Positions 7,368 through 14,157 of a stretch of 14,402 nt of DNA are shown here, piece by piece. The stretch is from NCBI GenBank assembly GCA_024409025.1, contig JAKSUM010000007.1, forward strand, positions 1 to 14,402, written 5' to 3'. The stretch is from a bacterium. GTDB lineage: Bacteria; Vulcanimicrobiota; CADAWZ01. Position 1 is the stretch's first letter, and each line of letters starts with the position of its first letter. The position numbers and the translations under genes were made by a program. Under the pieces are notes generated by a model. It made no database searches. It was given only the letters and a program-made list of their open reading frames with translations, and was not told the DNA's origin.

Positions 7368-7397
7368 ATAATAAAAGCCCCGGATTTTTCCGGGGCT
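7368..7397 (-). terminator. Terminator-like hairpin between khpB/jag and mnmE
   Basis: On the minus strand AGCCCCGGA pairs perfectly with TCCGGGGCT (nine base pairs, loop AAAA; 7376-7397) and is followed by TTTATTAT. This has the form of an intrinsic terminator or attenuator. It starts 12 bases after the khpB stop and ends a few bases before the preferred mnmE start, so it should reduce read-through into mnmE and the genes beyond, or occlude the mnmE start. Confidence 0.7.
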
Positions 7398-7408
7398 GGG
7401 ATTTAGCA

Positions 7409-8038
7409 TTACTCCTGAGTCTTTGGAGATATAACTACATGCCTCATAGGCTCTTCGCCCTGTGAAAAAGTTACTACATCAGGATTATTCTGAAGAGCGA
7501 GATGGATTATTCTTCTTTCATTTGGCGCCATAGGCTCAAGAACGACATTTTTTCTGTCATATTTAGCCCTGTCGGCAGACTTTGCCGCAAGCTCCTTAAG
7601 GCTGCGCTCACGGCGCTGCCTGTATCCTTCTATGTCAAGGATTATTTTAGCTTTGTCTTTTCTCTTCTTATTATATATAAGGCTGAGAAGGAACTGCAGC
7701 GCGTCAAGGGTCTGTCCCCTTTTGCCTATAAGAAGGCCCATGTCGCCTCCGATTATATTGAATCTGAGAACGTCACCGTCCTGTTCCTTTTCGATGCTTC
7801 CGGTAAGATCGAAGCAGGACAGTATTCTGTTGAGAACCTCTTCAGCAACATCTTCCGCATCATTTTTAAGGACAGCTCTGACTCTGGCGAATTTGTTTCC
7901 CCAGCCGAAAACGCCCTTTGAACCTTCGTCGATTACTTCTATCTCAAGGTTGGGATCGCCTTCCTCGGCTCCAAGCCTGCGTATGGCAGCCGTCCTAGCC
8001 TCTTCAACTGTTCTGGCGTATTCTTCTGCGACTTTCAT
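7409..8038 (-). CDS. khpB: RNA-binding protein KhpB/Jag (Jag-N, KH and R3H domains)
   Basis: The 209-residue product has the three Jag domains in order. The Jag-N domain occupies about 1-55 with GSKGVFGWGNKFARVRA (39-55). A KH domain follows with the GKRG loop at 105-108 in LLIGKRGQTLDALQFLLSLI. An R3H domain ends the protein, with ERRIIH at 174-179 (Arg175 and His179 in the R-x3-H signature). In Firmicutes such proteins (KhpB, EloR, SpoIIIJ-associated) bind many RNAs with KhpA and influence cell elongation. The gene follows yidC, as in most genomes. Its stop TAA shares a base with an ATG (TAATG) that might start a longer mnmE. Confidence 0.96.
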   Translation of the reverse strand: MKVAEEYARTVEEARTAAIRRLGAEEGDPNLEIEVIDEGSKGVFGWGNKFARVRAVLKNDAEDVAEEVLNRILSCFDLTGSIEKEQDGDVLRFNIIGGDMGLLIGKRGQTLDALQFLLSLIYNKKRKDKAKIILDIEGYRQRRERSLKELAAKSADRAKYDRKNVVLEPMAPNERRIIHLALQNNPDVVTFSQGEEPMRHVVISPKTQE

Positions 8039-8092
8039 AAAAAGCCTCCGTATGTTATCTTGAAAATCCCTCTAAAGGGAAATTAATTTTCC

Positions 8093-8803
8093 TTATTTTG
8101 CTTCCTGACGAGCGTCTCCGCTCCTGTTGTCCATTATTATTATCTGCTGAATGATGCTGAGAATATTAAATACCAGCCAGTAGACAATAAGGGCGCAGGG
8201 CATCTTCCAGTTCCACATCATGTACGTAAAGAAAATCGTCATGAAAAGACCCATGGAACTCTGCTGTTTGGCCATCTTGGGATCAGACGAAGGAGTCGTC
8301 GTCTTCTGCGTGAGATACATGGAAAATCCGTATATCAGCAGAAGGAATGCATCCTGTCCGGCAAGGCTCTTTCCGAACAAATCCGGGAACTTATATGCTA
8401 AGGGCGTGCCTATCCACAGGAAATAAGAGCTCTCAAATATCGACTGATACTGCATTATGACATGCCATATCATCCAAAGAATAGGAAGCTGTACAAGCAT
8501 CGGAAGGCAGCCGCCGAGAGGATTTATCTTATGCTCGCTATAGAGAGTCATAAGCTCCTTCTGCATCTTTTCCTGATCATCCTTATACCTCTCCTGTATT
8601 TTCTGCATAAGAGGCTGTATCTTCTGCATGTTCTTCATTGACTCGAACTGCTGCTTCGTCGGCAGATAAAGAACCGCCTTTATCAGACATGCGAAAATAA
8701 CCAGAGCCCAGCCGTAGCTTCCTGTCAGATCAACCAGAAAGTTTATAAGCTGCATTATTAATCCGCTGAAAAAGTCTAACAAGTAAAAACTCCATTCCGT
8801 CAT
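8093..8803 (-). CDS. yidC: Membrane protein insertase YidC/Oxa1, short form
   Basis: The 236-residue product carries the YidC/Oxa1 core: YGWALVIFACLIKAVLYLP (first core membrane segment), a cytoplasmic helical hairpin rich in Lys, Met and Gln (about 50-90), NPLGGCLPMLVQLPILWMIW, and three more hydrophobic segments ending VYWLVFNILSIIQQI. It inserts and folds inner-membrane proteins, alone or with SecYEG. The large periplasmic P1 domain of proteobacterial YidC and an obvious signal peptide are both missing. The usual Arg in the hydrophilic groove (E. coli R366) is Lys here (K42). An ATG at 8803 is chosen over the TTG just before it; no clear ribosome binding site is visible. It follows yidD by 23 bases. 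Confidence 0.96.
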   Translation of the reverse strand: MTEWSFYLLDFFSGLIMQLINFLVDLTGSYGWALVIFACLIKAVLYLPTKQQFESMKNMQKIQPLMQKIQERYKDDQEKMQKELMTLYSEHKINPLGGCLPMLVQLPILWMIWHVIMQYQSIFESSYFLWIGTPLAYKFPDLFGKSLAGQDAFLLLIYGFSMYLTQKTTTPSSDPKMAKQQSSMGLFMTIFFTYMMWNWKMPCALIVYWLVFNILSIIQQIIIMDNRSGDARQEAK

Positions 8804-8826
8804 CAAATCATTATACGGAAGGAATC

Positions 8827-9042
8827 TTATTTCACAGGATCATATCCCCCTTTATGATATGGATGACATTTAAGTAAACGCAGCGCGCCTTTAAGAAATC
8901 CCTTAAAAAAGCCGTATTTTATGACGGCTTCCTTCATATACTGAGAACAGCTGGGATAAAAACGGCATACAGGCGGATATGGAAGGCTCCGCCTGACTTT
9001 CTGGTAAAGCCCTATTAGAAAAAGGCATATCCTTTCCGCCAT
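8827..9042 (-). CDS. yidD: Membrane protein insertion efficiency factor YidD
   Basis: The 71-residue product is a typical YidD (DUF37/Haemolytic family): LIGLYQ, then the cysteine-bearing core [15 protein letters not shown], then [19 protein letters not shown]. YidD is a small inner-membrane-associated protein thought to help insertion at YidC. An upstream in-frame TTG (9057) exists, but the ribosome binding site GGGAG lies between it and the ATG at 9042, six bases before the latter, so the ATG is the start. It sits between rnpA and yidC, its normal place. Confidence 0.96.
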   Translation of the reverse strand: MAERICLFLIGLYQKVRRSLPYPPVCRFYPSCSQYMKEAVIKYGFFKGFLKGALRLLKCHPYHKGGYDPVK

Positions 9043-9054
9043 AAAATCTCCCTG

Positions 9055-9078
9055 CAAAACAAAAGCGGCCTCAGGCCG
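9055..9078 (-). terminator. Hairpin with U-rich tail spanning the rnpA stop codon
   Basis: On the minus strand CGGCC-TGA-GGCCG (9066-9078) forms a five-pair GC stem whose three-base loop is the rnpA stop codon itself, and CTTTTGTTTTG follows. It resembles a short intrinsic terminator or processing hairpin between rnpA and yidD. A ribosome terminating at rnpA would cover it, so it may work only when translation is low. Confidence 0.5.
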
Positions 9079-9409
9079 TCTTCAAGAGCCCCAGCTTTAA
9101 GGACATCCCATGGAATGCCTTTCTGAGCTCGTCGAATCCGGCTTCCGCCGCCGGTTTTCTGGCCACTATAACAAGTGATCCGAATAAAACGAATTCAGGA
9201 AGATAATGCCTTATCAGTTCCCTTATCCTTCTCTTTATTCTGTTTCTCAGAACAGCGCATCCCAGCTTCTTCCCGGCGCATATCCCGAACCGGTTTTCCC
9301 CTCCGTCATTCTTCAGATAAAAAATAAAAAATGGACCGCTGATGCCATGGCCATTTTTTATTATCAGGGAAAAATCACCGGATTTCTTGATTACGCTGAG
9401 ACGGGACAT
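9071..9409 (-). CDS. rnpA: Ribonuclease P protein component
   Basis: The 112-residue product has the RNase P protein fold signals: [32 protein letters not shown] with the RNR box at residues 55-57, and a C-terminal helix. It binds the catalytic RNA and the 5' leader of precursor tRNAs. Its ATG overlaps the rpmH stop codon by one base (TAATG), and no strong separate ribosome binding site is seen, so translation is probably coupled to rpmH, as in many bacteria. The RNase P RNA gene is not in the window. Confidence 0.97.
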   Translation of the reverse strand: MSRLSVIKKSGDFSLIIKNGHGISGPFFIFYLKNDGGENRFGICAGKKLGCAVLRNRIKRRIRELIRHYLPEFVLFGSLVIVARKPAAEAGFDELRKAFHGMSLKLGLLKTA

Positions 9410-9543
9410 TATGCGGTAAGGCGTTTTCTGCCTTTGAGCATTCTTCTCTTTATAACCTTGATTCCGCTTCCGGTAGACATTCTGAGAAGGAATCCGTGGG
9501 TTTTCTTGCGCTTTGCATTATTGGGCTGAAAAGTTCTCTTCAT
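9409..9543 (-). CDS. rpmH: 50S ribosomal protein bL34
   Basis: This 44-residue protein is read directly from the sequence: it begins [18 protein letters not shown], contains [17 protein letters not shown], and ends LKGRKRLTA, which is a full bL34. The ATG is at 9541-9543, with AGGA about nine bases upstream, and the stop TAA (9409-9411) shares a base with the rnpA start. It follows its own promoter in the gap after ruvB. In many bacteria dnaA lies on the other side of rpmH; here the neighbour is ruvB. Confidence 0.98.
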   Translation of the reverse strand: MKRTFQPNNAKRKKTHGFLLRMSTGSGIKVIKRRMLKGRKRLTA

Positions 9544-9643
9544 TTCAATTATTCCTCATTGATTTATTTTTTTAATGCATCACCAAGCCGCATGAAACGA
9601 ACCTGAAAACGCATTGTTTCAATTCCGACAGATGATCCTGTAT

Positions 9644-9672
9644 ATTCTATATCTTTTTTCTATAATAGTCAA
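9644..9672 (-). promoter_or_regulatory. Sigma70-type promoter of the rpmH-rnpA operon
   Basis: On the minus strand a -35 TTGACT (9667-9672) and a -10 TAGAAT (9644-9649) are separated by exactly 17 bases. Both hexamers match consensus at five of six positions. Transcription would start near 9637, giving an rpmH leader of roughly 94 bases that holds no obvious strong hairpin. It lets the ribosomal and RNase P genes be transcribed independently of ruvCAB upstream. Confidence 0.82.
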
Positions 9673-9694
9673 GAGTCTTTAATCTAAAACCTGT

Positions 9695-10714
9695 TTATAG
9701 GCTGCCACAATCTATGCCGAGATAGTCATAAGCAGCCGGAAGCAGCTGTCTGCCACGGGAAGTCTTCTCTATAAAGCCGAGCTTTAGCAGATAAGGCTCA
9801 TAGACCTCCTCTATATTCTCAGGCTCCTCAGATACTGCGGCAGCTATGCTGTCAAGGCTCGCCGGACGTCCTCGAAACCTGAATGCCATTGATTCAAGAA
9901 TAGCCCTGTCAACCGAATCAAGCCCGTTTCTGTCAACAGCAAGACTCTTCATGGCGTCTCGGGCTGTTTCCGAATCAATCACGCCACCGTTCTTAATATC
10001 GGCAAAATCCCTGATCCTGCGAAGCATCCTGTTCGCAATCCTAGGGGTCCCTCGGGATCTCGATGCAATCTCCAAAGCCGCATCTTCGGATATCCTCACC
10101 TGCAGTATTCCTGCAGCCCTTAGAACAATATCCTTCAGCTGGGCATCATCATAAAACGAAAGCGGAAGGATTATCCCGAATCGGGCCCTCAGAGGAGAGG
10201 AAAGACTGCCTATACGGGTTGTAGCCCCGACAAGAGTAAATTTAGGAAGACGTATACGCACAGGTCTCGCCCCTACGCCCTTATTTATAACCCTGTCAAG
10301 CATGAAGTCCTCCATAGCGGAATAAAGTATTTCCTCTATCGGTCTTCGAAGCCTGTGTATTTCGTCAATAAACAGGACATCTCCCTCATGAAGCCCTTTC
10401 AGTATTATGACAAGATCAATCGGCCTTTCTATCGCCGGTCCTGACGTGGTTCTTATATCTCTCCCAGTCTCGCCCGCTATAATTCCTGCAAGAGTGGTCT
10501 TTCCAAGACCGGCGCTTCCGGAAAGAAGGACATGATCAAGAGGCTCTCCACGCTTCAATGCGGCATCTATAAATATCTTGAGATTCTCCTTAGCCCTGTC
10601 CTGTCCGATATAGTCCTTTAAAAAGAGAGGCCTTATGCCGCTTTCGCAGACTATATCGTCAGAAGACGCCTGACCGGAAACAATGCCTCTGCCATCAGTC
10701 CTGTCCTTCTTCAT
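9695..10714 (-). CDS. ruvB: Holliday junction branch migration ATPase RuvB
   Basis: With the ATG at 10714 the product is 339 residues, the usual RuvB length. It shows RPLFLKDYIGQDRAKENLKI, Walker A GSAGLGKTT (from residue 66), Walker B LFIDEIHRL, the sensor TLVGATTR, an arginine-finger region (SSPLRARFG), and the C-terminal winged helix with RGRQLLPAAYDYLG. RuvB hexamers pump DNA through the RuvA-bound junction. The start overlaps the ruvA stop as ATGA with GGAG eight bases upstream, which argues against a longer in-frame start at 10783 that would lie deep inside ruvA. The P-loop has Ser-Ala where the family usually has Pro-Pro. Confidence 0.98.
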   Translation of the reverse strand: MKKDRTDGRGIVSGQASSDDIVCESGIRPLFLKDYIGQDRAKENLKIFIDAALKRGEPLDHVLLSGSAGLGKTTLAGIIAGETGRDIRTTSGPAIERPIDLVIILKGLHEGDVLFIDEIHRLRRPIEEILYSAMEDFMLDRVINKGVGARPVRIRLPKFTLVGATTRIGSLSSPLRARFGIILPLSFYDDAQLKDIVLRAAGILQVRISEDAALEIASRSRGTPRIANRMLRRIRDFADIKNGGVIDSETARDAMKSLAVDRNGLDSVDRAILESMAFRFRGRPASLDSIAAAVSEEPENIEEVYEPYLLKLGFIEKTSRGRQLLPAAYDYLGIDCGSL

Positions 10715-11301
10715 TTCATAAGCTCCAGCGCTCTTGCAATAATAGCCTCCGCATCTGCGGAAGGATTCTCGGATAAAGCGCAAAGCGCATATTCATGAGC
10801 ATATTCAGGTGAGCAGCCCAGACCGCAAAGAGCCTCTTCGGCATCAGCAAGCTCGCTGCCGGAATCACAGATTAGGCAACAGGAAGAAGCCGACTCCTTC
10901 ATAATCGGGCTGTTTTTCAACTCAAGAATAAGCCTTTCCGCCTTCTTGTCCCCCATTCCAGGGATAGATTTTAAAGCCTTTTTGTCTCCGGAGAGAATCG
11001 CCTCCGCTATCCTAGTCAAGGGCATCGCTGAAATTGCAGCCATGGACAGTCTGGCGCCAAAAGAGCTTACCGACCTGATCTCAAGAAAAAACTTTCTTTC
11101 AATAGCGTTCAGAAAACCGAACATCTCAGGAATTCCGTCATTTAACGACATGACAGTCATAAGCTTAACGCTGCCTCCCGTCTTTAAAGCCCTATACTCT
11201 TCAGAATCAGGAACATTTACATAATATCCGACTCCTGAGGCTTCAATGACGACAAAGCCTTTTCCGCACGATGCAATATCGCCTTTAAGAAAGTCAATCA
11301 T
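10711..11301 (-). CDS. ruvA: Holliday junction DNA helicase subunit RuvA
   Basis: The 196-residue product has the RuvA layout: an N-terminal OB-type domain (MIDFLKGDIAS...GVGYYVNVP), two helix-hairpin-helix motifs (around SSFGARLSMAAISAM, and IPGMGDKKAERLILELKN), and a small C-terminal three-helix domain that contacts RuvB (AEEALCGLGCSPEYA onward). Tetramers bind the four-way junction. The ATG at 11301 overlaps the end of ruvC by eight bases and has AGGGG about six bases upstream, inside ruvC. Confidence 0.97.
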   Translation of the reverse strand: MIDFLKGDIASCGKGFVVIEASGVGYYVNVPDSEEYRALKTGGSVKLMTVMSLNDGIPEMFGFLNAIERKFFLEIRSVSSFGARLSMAAISAMPLTRIAEAILSGDKKALKSIPGMGDKKAERLILELKNSPIMKESASSCCLICDSGSELADAEEALCGLGCSPEYAHEYALCALSENPSADAEAIIARALELMK

Positions 11302-11788
11302 TTAAATCCCCTGCAAATTCATATGAAAAAGAATGGCATACGGCTATGGCGAGAGCATCGGACACATCATCCGGCCCTTTTATCCTGTCCACAGAAAGAT
11401 GAATCTTAACCATTTCCTTTACTTCGGCTTTCGAGGCTCTGCCATATCCGGTAAGCGCTTCCTTTACCTGAATGGGAGTATACTCAAATATGGGCACCGA
11501 TTCAAGAGAAGCGGCCAGAAGTATGACTCCCCTCGCCTCGCATACCCCCATAGCTGTTGTTATATTCCTGTTAAAAAACAGCTTTTCAACAGCCATTACA
11601 TCCGGCTTATGCTCCTTTATAAGACTGCCGAGCTGAAGGAAGAGATCCTTTAGCCTTTCATGCGGAAGCATGTCCTTATCGGTCTCAATACATCCGCATG
11701 AAACAAGGATCGGGCTTTGTCCCGATTCAATCCTGACAAGCCCGTATCCGGTTCTTCCCGTGCCCGGATCTATTCCGAGTATCAGCAA
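11294..11788 (-). CDS. ruvC: Crossover junction endodeoxyribonuclease RuvC
   Basis: The 164-residue product begins with ILGIDPGTGRTGYG and shows the four acidic catalytic residues of RuvC: D7, E68 (in AVEKLFFNRN), D141 and D144 (in PDDVSDALA). It resolves Holliday junctions by paired nicks. The start is a TTG at 11788, three bases after the yebC stop; AAGGAA in the last codons of yebC lies seven bases upstream and supports it. No ATG nearby keeps the catalytic D7. Confidence 0.97.
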   Translation of the reverse strand: MLILGIDPGTGRTGYGLVRIESGQSPILVSCGCIETDKDMLPHERLKDLFLQLGSLIKEHKPDVMAVEKLFFNRNITTAMGVCEARGVILLAASLESVPIFEYTPIQVKEALTGYGRASKAEVKEMVKIHLSVDRIKGPDDVSDALAIAVCHSFSYEFAGDLND

Positions 11789-11791
11789 CGG

Positions 11792-12514
11792 CTATTCCTT
11801 CTCTTCGTAGTTGGAATAGACGTTCTGGACATCATCAAGCGAGTCGAGAGCATCGATAAGCTTCTCTATCTTTGCAGCCGTCTCTTCATTTACTTCAACA
11901 TAGTTGTCCGGAACCCAAGCTATCTCAGCAGATTCGCACTCTATCTTTGCCTCGTCAAGGGCTGTCTTTACAGCAGCGAAATCACTTGGAGCGCATGTAA
12001 TCTCAAAGCCCTCAGAGCTCTCCTCGATATTCTCGCCGCCGGCATCAAGAACAACTTCCATAAGGGAATCTTCAGTATTGCCTTCTGCAGAGACCATGAG
12101 AACGCCCTTCTTTGCGAACATATAAGATACGCATCCGCTTTCGCCAAGAGCTCCGCCATGCTTGCTGAGAGCATTTCTTACGGCAGCTGCGCTTCTGTTT
12201 CTGTTGTCAGTGGCGATCTCAATCATTATGGCAACTCCGGACGGGCCATAGCCTTCATATATAAGCTGCTCGTAATTTGTGGCGTCAGCTCCAGATGCCT
12301 TCTGTATGGTACGCTTGATATTATCAGCGGGCATATTGACTTCCTTAGCTCTCTGAATGGCGATTTTAAGCCTGAAATTGCTTGCCGGATCAGCTCCGCC
12401 CTCCTTTACGGCCATATGGATTTCTTTAGAAACGCGTGTAAAGACCTGACCTCTTGCGCTGTCTGTTTTAGATTTTTTTTCCTTAATGTTATGCCACTTT
12501 GAATGACCTGACAT
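11792..12514 (-). CDS. yebC: YebC/PmpR family protein (TACO1-like)
   Basis: The 240-residue product opens with the invariant MSGHSKWHNIKEKKSKTDS, continues with GGADPASNFRLKIAIQRAKE and NMPADNIKRTIQKA, and later has YEGYGPSGVAIMIE and KHGGALGESGCVSYMF, all hallmarks of the family. Members were first annotated as transcriptional regulators; mitochondrial TACO1 and more recent bacterial work point to a role on the ribosome in relieving stalls. The ATG has a near-perfect AAGGAGG four bases upstream. Placement before ruvC is common in bacteria. Confidence 0.97.
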   Translation of the reverse strand: MSGHSKWHNIKEKKSKTDSARGQVFTRVSKEIHMAVKEGGADPASNFRLKIAIQRAKEVNMPADNIKRTIQKASGADATNYEQLIYEGYGPSGVAIMIEIATDNRNRSAAAVRNALSKHGGALGESGCVSYMFAKKGVLMVSAEGNTEDSLMEVVLDAGGENIEESSEGFEITCAPSDFAAVKTALDEAKIECESAEIAWVPDNYVEVNEETAAKIEKLIDALDSLDDVQNVYSNYEEKE

Positions 12515-12535
12515 AAACCCTCCTTAAAAATTCAA

Positions 12536-12550
12536 GCGGCATAATGCCGC
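12536..12550 (-). promoter_or_regulatory. Hairpin in the yebC leader
   Basis: GCGGCA-TTA-TGCCGC forms a perfect six-pair stem with a three-base loop, followed on the minus strand by TTGAATTTTT and then the yebC ribosome binding site. It could be a weak terminator for the TPR gene upstream, or a leader structure for yebC. The broken U tract argues against a strong terminator. Confidence 0.45.
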
Positions 12551-12567
12551 CGTATTAGGCATATAAT

Positions 12568-12597
12568 ATTATATTTTCAAACGTGCTTTTCCCTTCA
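12568..12597 (-). promoter_or_regulatory. Possible yebC promoter
   Basis: On the minus strand, just after the TPR gene stop, a TATAAT (12568-12573) lies 19 bases after TTGAAG; alternatively TTGAAA is followed at 17 bases by TAATAC. The region is A/T-rich and suits a promoter for the yebC-ruvCAB unit. Neither pair is ideal, so the exact site is uncertain. Confidence 0.35.
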
Positions 12598-14157
12598 AAG
12601 CGTATATACGCCGTCAGGCGAAACGCCTAAGCCTCCGGACTCCCTGAGATTTTCAATAGCAGGAACAAATGAAGCATCCAAGAGAAGAGCATGCCTCCAC
12701 TGGCTCTCAGCTTCAGCCTGTCTGCCCATAGCTGAATATACGACTCCAAGGCTGTTAAAAATTTCCGGACTGTCGGGACATACAGATGTAAGCTTTAAAT
12801 AATATTCTGCAGATTTGCAGTAATTTCCGGACAAAAAATATTCAAAAGCAAGAGATGAAATCGTCTGGATGCAGACTGGATTTATTTTTTCTGATTTTAA
12901 AAGCATTTTCTCCCCGCTTTCAAATCTCCCGCATGCAATAAGCGCCTCGGCGCAGCTGTTCAGGGCGTATGGATTTTCCGGCTCCGCCCGCAGGGCAAGC
13001 TCCGAGCATTCCAGAGCCTCCTCAGGCCTGCCAAGCTCAAGAAGACATATCGATGCTCCAACAAGCACGCATATATCCGGATTCTTATAAGAGGAAGCCA
13101 GCTTAAAATATCTGAGCGAATCAGAAAAATTCTCATTTATAAGCTTAATTGCGCCACAGCATGCGGCTCCCTCATAGCTGCCTTCCATGGAGGCTCTCTC
13201 GGCATCCTTCTCGGCATCTCCGATTCTGCCCATCCTTACAAGGCATAACGCCCTGTTTGCAAGCGATTTTGAGTCTGAAGGATGTATGCGTAGAGCCGAA
13301 TTGAAATAATCTATGGCAAGCTCATATTTTCCAAGCTCCATGCATATTGTTCCTGCCGCATTTTTAGGATAAGTATCCAAGGGATCTATCTCTATAGCCC
13401 TTGAAAAGCATCTTAGTGCGTCATCATATCTGTAACGCCTATGATATAGCACCCCGAGATTATGATATGCGGTATCGTCAAACGGAGACCACGCAAGAAT
13501 TTTCAGAAATTCCTGTTCAGCCTCCCTGTACATCTCCGCTTCAGTCAGAACTCTTCCGAGATTGTTTCTGGCGCCGGTATACTCGGGATTAGCAAGAAGG
13601 GCGCTCCGGAAGAAGCCTATGCTCTCGCTCTTTCTGCCAAGAGACTCCAGACTGAGTCCTATATTGTTAAGAGTCAGACTGTCATATGGAGAGAGCTTTA
13701 GGGCCTTTCTGAAAACCCTCTCAGCTTCCGAGGCATTATTAAGCCTAAGATATGCCCTTCCAAGCATGTTATATGCCGGCACATCATCAGGTTCCCTCTT
13801 AATTCTCTTTATAAATTCCTGCTTTGCCTGCCCGTATCTGCCTTTTTTCATAAAAAGCAGCCCACGGCCGTAATTAGCCTCAGAGCATAAAGGATCCATA
13901 ACAAGCGCATTGCTAAAAGCCTTTTGAGATTTATCAAAAAAGCCAAGCTCAAGATAAGCAAATCCAAGAGAGCAGAATTTTTCCGTAGAATCACATTCGG
14001 ATTCAAGCTCCTCCGTTCTTTCAAGAAGGGCGGCATCAGTAACAGGAACCATTCCGCACATATCAGGCAAACGGCTTTCCGTAGCGGAAAAATCATTACC
14101 AGAGGAAATCATGTCTATAGGAGGCGTTCCGAAGAGCCCCCAGAAATCGTCTGTCAT
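12595..14157 (-). CDS. Tetratricopeptide repeat protein, 520 residues, function unknown
   Basis: After an N-terminal segment of about 60 residues, nearly the whole protein is a run of about 13 TPR units of 34 residues. Good examples are ANYGRGLLFMKKGRYGQA, AYNMLGRAYLRLNNASEA, AYHNLGVLYHRRYRYDDA and EIFNSLGVVYSAMGRQAE, each with the family's W/L-G-Y-A-F-A-P pattern. One unit (about 345-375, beginning ACCGAIKLI) is degenerate and shorter. There is no signal peptide or membrane segment, so it is probably a cytoplasmic scaffold. No enzyme domain is fused. The ATG at 14157 overlaps the stop of the gene upstream (ATGA), indicating coupled translation. Partner proteins cannot be inferred from the sequence. 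Confidence 0.93.
   Translation of the reverse strand: MTDDFWGLFGTPPIDMISSGNDFSATESRLPDMCGMVPVTDAALLERTEELESECDSTEKFCSLGFAYLELGFFDKSQKAFSNALVMDPLCSEANYGRGLLFMKKGRYGQAKQEFIKRIKREPDDVPAYNMLGRAYLRLNNASEAERVFRKALKLSPYDSLTLNNIGLSLESLGRKSESIGFFRSALLANPEYTGARNNLGRVLTEAEMYREAEQEFLKILAWSPFDDTAYHNLGVLYHRRYRYDDALRCFSRAIEIDPLDTYPKNAAGTICMELGKYELAIDYFNSALRIHPSDSKSLANRALCLVRMGRIGDAEKDAERASMEGSYEGAACCGAIKLINENFSDSLRYFKLASSYKNPDICVLVGASICLLELGRPEEALECSELALRAEPENPYALNSCAEALIACGRFESGEKMLLKSEKINPVCIQTISSLAFEYFLSGNYCKSAEYYLKLTSVCPDSPEIFNSLGVVYSAMGRQAEAESQWRHALLLDASFVPAIENLRESGGLGVSPDGVYTL

Noticed and set aside
8811..8816. TATAAT just upstream of yidC as a promoter
   Set aside because: No acceptable -35 element lies 16-18 bases upstream, and transcription would begin at or inside the start codon. 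It is probably chance in an A/T-rich gap.
9544..9694. Possible replication origin beside rpmH
   Set aside because: In many bacteria oriC and dnaA lie next to rpmH, but no dnaA gene and no cluster of DnaA boxes (TTATCCACA-like) is present here, and ruvB is the neighbour.
10715..10783. Longer RuvB start at 10783 adding 23 residues
   Set aside because: It would overlap ruvA by more than 70 bases, the added residues do not resemble RuvB, and the ATG at 10714 has ATGA coupling and a GGAG ribosome binding site.
11717..12502. Plus-strand open frame of 261 codons antisense to yebC and ruvC
   Set aside because: It covers the whole of yebC on the other strand and its product shows no recognisable motifs. 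yebC is certain from its invariant start.
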